A stretch of 64,000 nucleotides of DNA from Nannochloris sp. 'desiccata' (lineage: Eukaryota > Chlorophyta > Trebouxiophyceae > Chlorellales > Chlorellaceae). The notes under the pieces were generated by a model, which saw only the letters and a program-made list of their open reading frames with translations, had not been told where the DNA came from and did not search any database. Positions 10,788-19,800 of this stretch are shown piece by piece. Location: NCBI GenBank assembly GCA_019044685.2, contig JAGTXX020000011.1, forward strand, positions 1,302,001 to 1,366,000, read 5' to 3'. Within the stretch, counting starts at the first letter, position 1. Each line of letters opens with the position of its first letter. The position numbers were made by a program, and so were the translations under genes.

Positions 10788-13700
10788 CTACAACCTCGCT
10801 TCTGGGTAACCTACCTCAGCGGGAATCAATCCTATCGGGGGATCAAATGCTGCTCTTAAAACTTGATCTAACCTCTCAGCTGGCGTTAATATAATCCCCA
10901 TTCTTTCTTCCTCGGTTAACTCCATCTCTACATCCTTCAAATTCCTTGAAGGAAGGATCACTTGACGCATTCCAGCAGCTTTGGCAGCCAATACTTTCTC
11001 TTTTACACCGCCCACAGGAAGAACAAGACCCCTCAGGGTGAGTTCCCCTGTTAATGCAGTATCCGCTCGAACACACCGGCCAGTAAACAAAGAAACCAAG
11101 GCAACGGCTAGAGTCACGCCAGCTGAAGGTCCATCTTTAGGCACACCACCTGCTGGCAAATGTATGTGGACGTCCCATCGGTGGGCGGGACATTGTTCAC
11201 CGATAGGGAGGTTCAATGCGCCAGCGTGGGCACGAACCCAAGATACAGCAATTTTTGCGCTTTCTTCCAGAACATCACCGAGTTGACCGGTCAAAGTTAA
11301 CGTTCCAGGTGTGCCATGGTGTCCTGTGCCGACACAGAGGCACTCTATGTATTGGACGGCACCACCGGCGGCCGTCCAAACCAAACCTGCAGCAGCGCCT
11401 GGGGAAGCGACTTTTTGTGCAGCGTCATGGCCACGGAAGTGGCGGGGGCCTAGGATTTCTTCAACGAGAGCTTCAGTGACAATAATAGGAAGGCTTAAAG
11501 AAGAAGAAGGCGAAAGCTCTGGAGAAGGAAGGGAAGGAGAAGTTGGGAAGCGAGGTTGATTTTCTTCTCCGGCAACTTTCATGCTTGGGAAAGCCGCCCT
11601 ATTGGCCTTTTCAGTGCTGTATTCAGGGATAGACTGCATGCTACCAGGACCTAACAACGTCAATTGATAAGACGAAGACTCCCTAGTAGCACTTTTCGCT
11701 TCAATTTCCTCTTCTTGCTGCTGCACCCCCAGTCCTGGCACAGAACTTTCAGCAACTTGTTTTTCAGAAACCAATTTCACTGCCACATATCTACAAATAG
11801 CAGCTAAACGCTGTGCCAATTGCCGTACTCCAGCTTCTCTTGTATACCCTTCTACTAAAACTCGCAATGCCGGTGTTGGAAAATTTAATTGATTCAAAGA
11901 TATACCATGTTCAGCTAGGGCTTTTGGTATCAAGTGCTGCTTTGCAATACCTAATTTCTCTTCTGCCGTATACCCGCTCAAATTAACCACTTCCATTCTA
12001 TCCAACAGCGGTGCAGGAACCTCCGCCACGGTGTTTGCGGTAGCTACAAAGACAACTTTGGACAAATCCACTGGAACACTTAGGTAAGTATCTACAAACG
12101 CAGCATTTTGTTCGGGGTCTAATACTTCTAATAAAGCTGCCGCAGGATCACCACGCGCATCTTTCCCAGTTTTATCAACTTCATCAAGAAGCAACACTGC
12201 ATCTGAGACGCCCGCTCGGCGCAGTGCATTGATAACTCTGCCTGGTAGAGCACCAATATAGGTTCTACGATGGCCTCGAATCTCAGCTTCGTCTCGAACA
12301 CCGCCGAGGGAGATGCGTTGAAAGGGTCGGTGCAGTGCTGCTGCCATCGAACGAGCAACTGATGTCTTTCCAACGCCGGGCGGTCCTACGAGACACAAGA
12401 CGGGAGCTCTCGCATCCCATCCACGTAGAGATTGGACAGCTACAAACTGAAGGATACGGTCTTTTACTTTGTCAAGACCGTAATGGTCTGCATCGAGAAT
12501 AGCACGGACAGCAGTCAAGGTTGGACCGATGAAAACACCTTCTCCTGACGCTGCATTTGCATTATCGTCGCCATTGCTGCTAGTCGAGGGGATAGACGTT
12601 CTTTCAGTATGGCTACTACGACGTGACCACGGTAGGTCTGCCAAGATTTCTAAATATGCTACTGATGATGCATACCCAGGATGTTGTTCATTAGTACGTT
12701 TTAATCTTCTATATTCCCTTACTGCAGCTTCAAATACTTCAGCTGGAGGGTTGGCTCTTTTTAATTTCATTAGCAGAGCTTTCGGTTCATTGCTTTGTAG
12801 AGACGAGGATGAAGACGAGGAAGTAGCGTCTAGGAAATTATCTTCATCGTCTTCGGAATCGTCACTGTCTCCTCCACGGGTAGCTTGAATAGAAGAAGAA
12901 GAAGGCGGAGTACTGTTCTTTTTAGTGGTGTTGACGATATCAGTGATGCTGTTAATTTCTTTACCACCACCGCCACGTCTGCCCCCGCTTTGAGATGGCC
13001 GTTGCTTCTCTAGTTTTCCTTGCTTTGACTTAAGAGAAGATGAAGAACTTGAGGTCGATACTAATCCAACAGCCGCTAAGCGTTGCTGTAGAGCACTATT
13101 CACTATATGTAATCTTTTTTCTACTTCAATAGTCGACAGCAGCACCAGTCGCTGATGAGGGTTTTGAGCAAGCAACGACCCAATGAGATCGCTCGTCAGC
13201 GCAGGACCATACGATTTTAATACCTGCAATGTACGTGTTCCAATATCTCTACGCGGGCTATGTGCTGCTTCAAAAATAGTGCGAACGCCTTTTAAAAGTT
13301 GCTTTTGAAGCTTTACTTCTTCTTTTGAGGCGTCTTCAGCAAGATCTCGTGCATGTTGTCCTGCTCTAAAATAATCAAGTTGCTTTACTTTTGCGATATA
13401 CATACCATCAACGTTTTGATACGAACTTCCTCTACCTGTTAAAGTGACGTCTCGTATTTTTACTCTGCATCTTCCTTCAAGGACTAGTTGAAAATTGTCG
13501 GAAGGAGACCGGAGAATCTCGACAACACGAGCTGCAGTGCCAATGTTGTGAAGACGGTCTAAATCAAAAATGGCAGCGTCATCATCCAAAGAAAGCCGCG
13601 TAGTACTTGCCTCTGTTGGGGCAGACAGTACGGGGACTGCAGCGACGTCGGCGAGAGATTCCGAGGATGTTCCTCTTTTTAGCAAATGAGCGACAAGAGC

Positions 13701-13826
13701 AGCGCTGCTCTCGGAACTTGCGGTGACCTTATGAAATCCCCCTGGCAATAGTATACTGCCATCTAAGAGCGGGAGCAGAGGCAGTTCTGAGGTTATAGTA
13801 GCTCTATCGTAGGTAGATCTCTTCAT
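10788..13826 (-). CDS. LON2: Lon protease 2, peroxisomal type
   Basis: One uninterrupted 1012-aa exon starting MKRSTYDR. It has an N-terminal Lon substrate domain (from about residue 13), an acidic/Ser-rich insertion (about 265-345), an AAA+ module with Walker A GPPGVGKTS (near 482) and Walker B VLLLDEVDK, and a C-terminal protease domain. The protease domain has the catalytic Ser in KDGPSAGVT (near 900) and the Lys in GGVKEKVLAA (near 947), forming the Ser-Lys dyad. The protein ends EARL; the final Ala-Arg-Leu fits the PTS1 peroxisomal consensus and no targeting presequence is visible. Plant LON2 enzymes likewise act in peroxisomes, degrading or refolding matrix proteins. A low-complexity linker of ~100 residues lies between the ATPase and protease domains. 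It is divergent from DDB2, with 219 bp between the starts. Confidence 0.93.
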   Translation of the reverse strand: MKRSTYDRATITSELPLLPLLDGSILLPGGFHKVTASSESSAALVAHLLKRGTSSESLADVAAVPVLSAPTEASTTRLSLDDDAAIFDLDRLHNIGTAARVVEILRSPSDNFQLVLEGRCRVKIRDVTLTGRGSSYQNVDGMYIAKVKQLDYFRAGQHARDLAEDASKEEVKLQKQLLKGVRTIFEAAHSPRRDIGTRTLQVLKSYGPALTSDLIGSLLAQNPHQRLVLLSTIEVEKRLHIVNSALQQRLAAVGLVSTSSSSSSLKSKQGKLEKQRPSQSGGRRGGGGKEINSITDIVNTTKKNSTPPSSSSIQATRGGDSDDSEDDEDNFLDATSSSSSSSLQSNEPKALLMKLKRANPPAEVFEAAVREYRRLKRTNEQHPGYASSVAYLEILADLPWSRRSSHTERTSIPSTSSNGDDNANAASGEGVFIGPTLTAVRAILDADHYGLDKVKDRILQFVAVQSLRGWDARAPVLCLVGPPGVGKTSVARSMAAALHRPFQRISLGGVRDEAEIRGHRRTYIGALPGRVINALRRAGVSDAVLLLDEVDKTGKDARGDPAAALLEVLDPEQNAAFVDTYLSVPVDLSKVVFVATANTVAEVPAPLLDRMEVVNLSGYTAEEKLGIAKQHLIPKALAEHGISLNQLNFPTPALRVLVEGYTREAGVRQLAQRLAAICRYVAVKLVSEKQVAESSVPGLGVQQQEEEIEAKSATRESSSYQLTLLGPGSMQSIPEYSTEKANRAAFPSMKVAGEENQPRFPTSPSLPSPELSPSSSLSLPIIVTEALVEEILGPRHFRGHDAAQKVASPGAAAGLVWTAAGGAVQYIECLCVGTGHHGTPGTLTLTGQLGDVLEESAKIAVSWVRAHAGALNLPIGEQCPAHRWDVHIHLPAGGVPKDGPSAGVTLAVALVSLFTGRCVRADTALTGELTLRGLVLPVGGVKEKVLAAKAAGMRQVILPSRNLKDVEMELTEEERMGIILTPAERLDQVLRAAFDPPIGLIPAEVGYPEARL

Positions 13827-14045
13827 TTTTTTAAACTAATCCGACTATAAATTTAGTGCAGGCGCGGCCTAATAACGCGTTGTGTTAACACTGAAATACC
13901 CATATACTTTTTTTTGAAGGAATCTAACATAGCTCGGCTGTGAAGGCCAGGGTGGAGGAGGCCAATCTTGCGCCCAGGAGGAAAACATAATTTGGCACAC
14001 CATATCTACTACATTGGCAAATTTAAGGTGCCGATCATAATAAAC

Positions 14046-15998
14046 ATGGTAATTCCTAGATGGATTGACGCTGCGGAGGGCGCAAATGCTAGTGACTCCT
14101 CCTCAGACGAGGAAGATGATCAGATTGAAGTCCAACGAGAAGTTCTTAACAGCTTTCAAGGAGATATTATCGAGCCTGATCAACCCTCTGAAGAACCAAG
14201 TGAGCCAGATGCTGCCCGAATTAACCCAAAACCTGGGAAGATTTCTATCAAAATTGGAGGTGGTGGTGGAGGTGCAGTCTGCCATGTCTGCGGCAAATAT
14301 GGTCACTCTGCAGGATTTGTACCTGGCACAGGCACCTACGTAGACTGCATTAACAAGCCATGCTACCTTTGTGGAGGGTCAGGTCATCGTACATCCTCCT
14401 GTCCGCATCGACTAGCTCCCGAACTCCACTGTAACGCCGCCTCTGACGTTTCCACCGGCTCAATTATCCAACATCTAATTAAAAGAGAACGCCAAGGCCA
14501 TATAAAATATTCGCTCGCCCCAAATCCTGGAAAATGGAATGTAGACGCTGCCGTACTTAAATTACACGCCCGTCGTACTACATGCCTAGAATTCCACCCA
14601 ACAAAGGACAATATAGTACTTTCTGGTGACAAACACGGCCAAATAGCAGTCTGGGATGTAGATAAAGTTTTTGAACGTACTGTCTACACAAACATGAATC
14701 GTTGGCTGACAAATGCGCTTAAATTCATGCCTAGTACTGCCAGTGGTGGTGGAAATACCGATGCACACGTGGCTACAGCTAGTTATGATGGTACTGTAAA
14801 AATAGTGGATATAGAAGTAGGTACTCAAGTACGAACGTTAGTAGATGCAAATCCACGTGGGTGGGAATATGTAGTAGAAGAAGACAAGGCTGGCAATTGG
14901 GTTACGTTCATCGGGATGGATGTGATGCCCACTACGGGGGGCGTGGTGGCTGGAGATAGCAAAGGGAACGTATATTTCTTAGATCCTCGAATGGAGGAGC
15001 CTGCTGCTGTAGTGCAAGTGCATAAAAAGAATACGAAAGTACAGAGTGTGAGTGTGAATCCTGTGTCAGATTGTTTGGTTTTGACTGCTGGAAATGATTA
15101 TCAAGCAAGGTTGCTCGATGTCCGCTGTCTCGGTGGCGGGATTCTGGGTAATGCTGGTGGTGGTATGAATAATCTTAGTAATAGTAGTAGTTCAGCGGAA
15201 GTAGCATCATTTGCACATAGTAGAGTCATCAATGCTGCGTATTTTAGTCCTATAACTGGCCGAAAGATCCTCACAACGGCACAAGACAACCGCCTTCGTG
15301 TTTGGGACGACTTTTCTTCATCCCTTGGCTGCCCCCCAAATCGAGAAATAGTTCATTCGCATACTTTTAATCGCCATTTGACTGCGTTTAAAGCTGAATG
15401 GGATCCCAAAGATCCTCATGAACGTCTAGCTATCATCGGAAGATATATATCCGAGTCCTATGATGGTACTGCTCTTCATCCTATTGACTTGGTTGATGTG
15501 GCCACTGGTGCCAATGTCGGAGAATTAGTCGATCCGAACTTAACAACAATTTGCCCAGTAAACAAAGCCCATCCTAGAAAAGACATGATCATTACTGGGT
15601 CCTCAAGGTCGTTGTATGCTTGGAAACCTGAGGAGGAGGATGAAGATCAAGAAGGAAGTTCAGTGGCGGCAGCAGCTCGAATGGCTGCAACTGCTGCTGA
15701 ATGGGCTGCTGCATCCGAGAGAAATGCGGATGGTGCAGGCAGTAGTAAAGGTCCTCGAACGCCGTTTTTATTACGTGGGTCTGCAAATTATTTGTTTTTC
15801 GATGCTGATGAGGGTGCTGCCGGAAAGAAGAAGAGAGCAACGACAAAGACATCGGCAGCGGCGGCGACTGGGGCAGGAAGCTCAAAGGGTACTAAAACTA
15901 CAACAAAAACAAAGCGCGCAAAGACAGAAACAAAGCCCGGAAAGAAATGCGGCAACGATGATGATATAAACGGCTCCGGCGGCAGCGATTCTGAGTGA
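14046..15998 (+). CDS. DDB2: DDB2-like damaged-DNA-binding WD40 protein (plant type)
   Basis: Single exon, 650 aa from the ATG at 14046 (the frame is open upstream to 13968 but has no earlier ATG). An acidic N-terminus is followed by two zinc-binding segments, CHVCGKYGH and the CCHC knuckle CYLCGGSGHRTSSC. A WD40 propeller follows, with LSGDKHGQIAVWD, VATASYDGTVKIVD, VAGDSKGNVYFLD and TAQDNRLRVWD. The late block HLTAFKAEWDPKDP then IIGRY matches DDB2, the subunit of the UV-DDB complex that finds UV photoproducts and links CUL4-DDB1 to nucleotide-excision repair. The zinc knuckle is a feature of plant DDB2 that the human protein lacks. The ~100-residue tail is Lys/Ala/Thr-rich and could bind DNA or act as a nuclear localisation signal. 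Confidence 0.85.
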   Translation: MVIPRWIDAAEGANASDSSSDEEDDQIEVQREVLNSFQGDIIEPDQPSEEPSEPDAARINPKPGKISIKIGGGGGGAVCHVCGKYGHSAGFVPGTGTYVDCINKPCYLCGGSGHRTSSCPHRLAPELHCNAASDVSTGSIIQHLIKRERQGHIKYSLAPNPGKWNVDAAVLKLHARRTTCLEFHPTKDNIVLSGDKHGQIAVWDVDKVFERTVYTNMNRWLTNALKFMPSTASGGGNTDAHVATASYDGTVKIVDIEVGTQVRTLVDANPRGWEYVVEEDKAGNWVTFIGMDVMPTTGGVVAGDSKGNVYFLDPRMEEPAAVVQVHKKNTKVQSVSVNPVSDCLVLTAGNDYQARLLDVRCLGGGILGNAGGGMNNLSNSSSSAEVASFAHSRVINAAYFSPITGRKILTTAQDNRLRVWDDFSSSLGCPPNREIVHSHTFNRHLTAFKAEWDPKDPHERLAIIGRYISESYDGTALHPIDLVDVATGANVGELVDPNLTTICPVNKAHPRKDMIITGSSRSLYAWKPEEEDEDQEGSSVAAAARMAATAAEWAAASERNADGAGSSKGPRTPFLLRGSANYLFFDADEGAAGKKKRATTKTSAAAATGAGSSKGTKTTTKTKRAKTETKPGKKCGNDDDINGSGGSDSE

Positions 15999-16205
15999 AT
16001 ACAGCAACTAGAGAATAAAATTCAACTGCATCTCGACTGTCTTTTTGTTTCTACTGAAATTTTACTTTGGTTTGTATATTATAGCTATGCATATATGCAG
16101 ATTTCATTTAACTGTTAGCTCACTGATAGTCTGTAGAATAAATCTAAAGAAAAAGCAGGGTTTCTCGATCACGGCATAGTAGTTAAGGAAAATTAAAAGC
16201 ACAGG

Positions 16206-16640
16206 TCATTTCTTGCAAACAGCATAATCACTAGCGTCATCTTCGCCAGAGTAAATCCACCCAGAAACAAAATCGCTACTCGCCTTCTCCCAAGTGACAC
16301 ATGGCGTGTTCACTAAATCCTTGTACGCTTTATTTTTAAAGAACCTACATTTCTTGGTCGATTTCTGATAGCTCCAACTCTCGCAGCCCTTTTTATATGT
16401 ATCGTCATTGAAGCGAGAATTAACGCACGCCATGAAGCAGCCTTGAGGGTATGGGGCGGTGCTAAAGCTGGTAAGGAAGCCGCCGCTGAGTTTGTATCCT
16501 TTCTGGGCTGTGGTTGCTACATCTGTACCGAGGCCAAAAGGGTACCATTTAACTCCAGTTGAGTCTGAGGGACGCACGACAGTACCAGCAGCCATTGTGG
16601 ATGCTACCAGCACTAGACAGCAGAGAATAATAGCCTGCAT
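16206..16640 (-). CDS. Small secreted PAN/Apple-like Cys-rich protein
   Basis: Intronless 144-aa ORF with a clear signal peptide (IILCCLVLVASTMAAG). The mature part has a Cys-rich module containing CFMACVN, CESWSYQKSTKKCRFF, PCVTWEKASSDFVSGWIY and a C-terminal CKK. This spacing, including the CxxACxxxxxC...W-Y...CxxF pattern, resembles PAN/Apple domains, which bind carbohydrate or protein ligands outside the cell. The neighbour at 17087-17742 encodes a homologue on the opposite strand. Function is unknown; a wall, extracellular-matrix or cell-recognition role is inferred. Confidence 0.65.
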   Translation of the reverse strand: MQAIILCCLVLVASTMAAGTVVRPSDSTGVKWYPFGLGTDVATTAQKGYKLSGGFLTSFSTAPYPQGCFMACVNSRFNDDTYKKGCESWSYQKSTKKCRFFKNKAYKDLVNTPCVTWEKASSDFVSGWIYSGEDDASDYAVCKK

Positions 16641-17086
16641 AATAAGAAATTAGAATTCTGCAAAATCAGCAGTGGTGCTACCAACTATGGGCCCTCCCGG
16701 GAGAAGTTTTAAATTCAGTAGCTGGTATAACCCAGTACTGGTCTATTGCAGGATCTAAGATGGTTCGGCTAATACCATTGCTGCACGCTTTGAGCAAACT
16801 GTGAAAAGACTGTCCCAATTTCGAAACAAATCAACTGATCATACCTGCAGTTTCATTGTATGGAAACCCTTATCGGAGAGCTTGATAGAGCACCACCGAG
16901 AGTAATTCTTGATTTACAAAGTTGTTAAATTGCGCTAAAAAAGTCCAGCTTTTGCATAGAGAAGAAGAGCGGCCTGTTCATACCTGATGGTGACGTCACC
17001 CCGCCGGATTTTGGGGTTTCGCACGGATTAAACACTCCCGATTGGGTTCTGCAATAGGGTACTATGTATTCATGATAGTGTTGAAA
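16641..17086. promoter_or_regulatory. Shared region between two divergent PAN-like genes
   Basis: The 446 bp between the two start codons contains no ORF of note. It must hold both promoters. No repeated or palindromic operator-like element stands out by eye. Confidence 0.4.
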
Positions 17087-17742
17087 ATGATAAACACGCG
17101 TGCAATTGTCTTACCAGCGCTCTTGGTACTGTGTGTCGCTCATGCAACTAGGTAAATGTTCTTCAGCTTTAGACCCAAAACCCATCTGGTTTCATTGTGA
17201 AACCCATTCTATAGCTTTTAATAGTGATACAGTGAACACTTTAGGCCTTCCTTGTGATAGGTTTCAATCCTACTTTGCCTTCCCATAAAGCCCATCACCC
17301 CGATAACACGCTGTGTCTTATTTTCATTGTTTCCCTCCAACAATACTAAATTTACAGAGCTGCAGTTTCCACCGTATGGCCTCCAAGTGGTCCCAAGTAT
17401 CCGCCCCCGGCATCCGTCCCAGTATGGTCTTATGAAGGGAGGGGTACATACAACTCCTACACATACGCAGGTGCCCGCCTTGTGTCTCCTTTCCATAAGA
17501 CCCTGAAGACAAACAACGCAACACTGTGTTTCCACGCCTGCGCAGATTACCCCCCTAAAGATTTTGATACTGCTAGTGATTATTGCAATAGCTGGCAGTA
17601 CAATAAGCAGACAAAGGTCTGCGGCTTCAGTGGCGGTACTGGGTGCACTACATACTCACCCGACCCAGCCGACTGTGTAAAGTGGTATAAAAAGGTTGAT
17701 AAAAGGTACATTAGTGGATGGGTTGTAATGCCCTTGCAGTAA
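17087..17742 (+). CDS. Small secreted PAN/Apple-like protein, paralogue of its neighbour
   Basis: Two exons, 17087-17151 and 17358-17742, encode 149 aa. Exon 1 is almost exactly a signal peptide (AIVLPALLVLCVAHA). Exon 2 has a Pro-rich start, then CFHACADYP, YCNSWQYNKQTKVCGF, a CTTYSP insert and DCVKWYKKVDKRYISGWVV. The order CxxAC, C-W-Y-TK-C-F, C-W-SGW matches the protein at 16206-16640, so the pair arose by duplication although they are now quite diverged. The intron sits right after the signal peptide, while the paralogue has no intron. An extracellular lectin-like or wall-associated role is an inference. Confidence 0.65.
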
Positions 17743-17964
17743 ACTAGGGCAATTGTTTGGTTTTTAATCTACTTAAGATCCCTCCTCTGGGAGAAAAAAT
17801 ATTGCACCGCAGTGTTGATATATTATTCCTTGTGAACGTTTCTTTGAAATTCTGTGTAAAGATTACAACGATAATTGACAACTAATCGCCAGCATGTGAT
17901 GGAGAGGGGATATTTGAAGAAGAAGCGTCTTTTCTCCTGCTTTTGCTTTTCTTCTCAGATTTTT

Positions 17965-19310
17965 TTATCGTACTTCGCCTCTTTTTTCTTTCTTCTTCTT
18001 CTTCTTCTTCTTCTTCCTTTTCTCTTTCCTTCTTTTCGTATCATCTTTCCCACTCGCCTTCTCTTTTCTTCGTCGTCTCTTCCTTTCCTTTCTTCGTCGG
18101 CTTTCTTCATCTTCATCTTCGCTATCACTACTTGAACAACAACTGTTACCGCTGTCGCCACGTTCAGTGTTCCCGTCTTTTTTCCTTTTTTCCGATTTCA
18201 AAGAACCTAACTTCCGCTTTAAATTCTTTTCTTCAACTAATGCAGTATCTAATCCAATCTGGGGATCAGGTACATATGGTCCGGTGGGGCCTATTCGGGG
18301 TCCAGTACCGCCTCTGCCCCGAACTTTCCTCTGAAGTCCACCACCACCATCACTGTCGCCGTTGCCGCCTAACATCTTTGGAAATGATATCTTTTGTAGA
18401 TCTTCATCAGCTGCACCACCTGGTCCACCTTCAACTAGATTAGAAGTATTACGTCGATTGTGAACTGGGTATTTGATAGGGTCTTGCTTTTCCTGTTTAC
18501 CTTTTTCATTCGTATCCATGTCTTTTTCATAATTGGCGTCGTCGTCAGGGGAAGCACCAGCAGATGCAGGAGAACGAGAAGGAGAAGCGCCTGTGGAAAT
18601 GCCTTGCCTTTCTAGTTGGGCATTTCTCCTGGCCCACATCTCTTTTTCTTGCCCTCTCCGATTGGCTGCAAATAAAAAAATAAGACTAGAAATTAATTTC
18701 AAATAAGAGTGTAAAAGAAACGAAGCGATACCAAGACAAAGTGCCATCGGCAGGAACGCACAGTGTTCAACGCTGGCAATCGTATTACGCAAAAATCGTT
18801 CATTGGGGCGGAGACGAGAACCACCTGAAGGGGTGAGCTTCTCTGCATAGGCTGTCACTCCTTGTTCTACAGGGGAAAATAAAAATAGAAAGAAGATGAT
18901 CAGATTGAAGTGGTGACAAAAAGTAAGAGAGAGAGATTATATATCAAAGGAAACACCAGTGTTCAAGGCACTGGTTCGTATTACTTTCTGCCCTCTCTGT
19001 CAGGTCTTTAATGTCATGCAAGAAGGCTCTCTTAATGAAGTCTTCGTTAAGATTAATAGACATTGCGACGATTGTAGATCAAACGATCAAGTTTTCTTAA
19101 TTAATAGCAGAAAAAAACATCTTATTAGCAACCATATCTAGTAATCACACATATTTAATATCTAGCTTGAGGTGCTATTGCTTCAGGGAAGTAGAGCCAG
19201 TGCAACATCCACGGACTCTAATTTTGCTGGGCGTCCGGCGCCTTGGACTTTTGACCAGACCAGTTCAATAAAATGCACTTACCCTCAATAAGCAGCTCCT
19301 TGATTGACAT
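17965..19310 (-). CDS. Lys/Arg/Glu-rich nuclear-type protein, function unknown
   Basis: Three minus-strand exons (19310-19283, 18866-18732, 18665-17965) join in phase to 287 aa starting MSIKELLIEEQGVTAYAEK. The N-terminal ~75 residues look conserved (GSRLRPNERFLRNTI, then RGQEKEMWARRNAQLERQ). The middle is Gly/Pro/Asp-rich, and the last ~85 residues are a highly charged KRRRR/KKKKKK tail encoded by GAA/AAG repeats. I do not recognise the family. The composition suggests a nuclear or nucleolar RNA-associated protein. The exact C-terminus is less certain because of the repetitive coding. Confidence 0.55.
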
Positions 19311-19800
19311 TGGGAATATTACAACAAAATGGTGAAGACAAGTCACATATAAAAAAGAAGACTAAAGAGTTTTCCAGTGCAGCAACATATATAAAATCCA
19401 CTTTTTATATATGTTGCAACTGTTGCTGCCCAGATTGAGAAGTCTGCACCGCGCACCAACAGCATGAAAGCACATCCAGCTAGTGGTAATTGTAAGACGT
19501 AAAATAAGGCAAAACATCGTACAAAATATAGAAATTAAAGAAACATGCCTATTTTTGTTGTCGTCGAATTTTCTTCACCGCCGCATCTTCAAATGCTGTT
19601 GGCGAAAAAGAAGGAAAGGAGAGGTATATCTATCATCGATCGAACAGGAGAGAAAATAGTGAGTGCACGAAAAGTTCTCGTTTTAGAGGATTCTTCCTGT
19701 AGGTACAAACATGGTAGGAGGAAACGGAAATGTAACGCAGTGCCGTTAATACATTAAATGTTATCTTTTTTAATAGATTCTTTTTATATTTTCGCAGAAA
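19311..19800. other. Intergenic region upstream of the Lys-rich gene
   Basis: AT-rich, with no convincing gene. It contains a strong perfect hairpin at 19382-19417, listed separately. A 70-codon open frame on the plus strand at 19545-19757 has no recognisable protein character. Confidence 0.4.
19382..19417. repeat. Perfect 15-bp inverted repeat with 6-nt loop
   Basis: GCAACATATATAAAA, loop TCCACT, then TTTTATATATGTTGC. The arms are exact complements. It lies about 75 bp upstream of the start codon of the Lys-rich gene. It could be a cruciform, an RNA hairpin or a tiny inverted-repeat element. Confidence 0.7.

Noticed and set aside
13968..14045. Upstream extension of the DDB2 reading frame
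   Set aside because: The extension begins with TTG and has no ATG; the first ATG at 14046 has a sensible acidic N-terminus after it.
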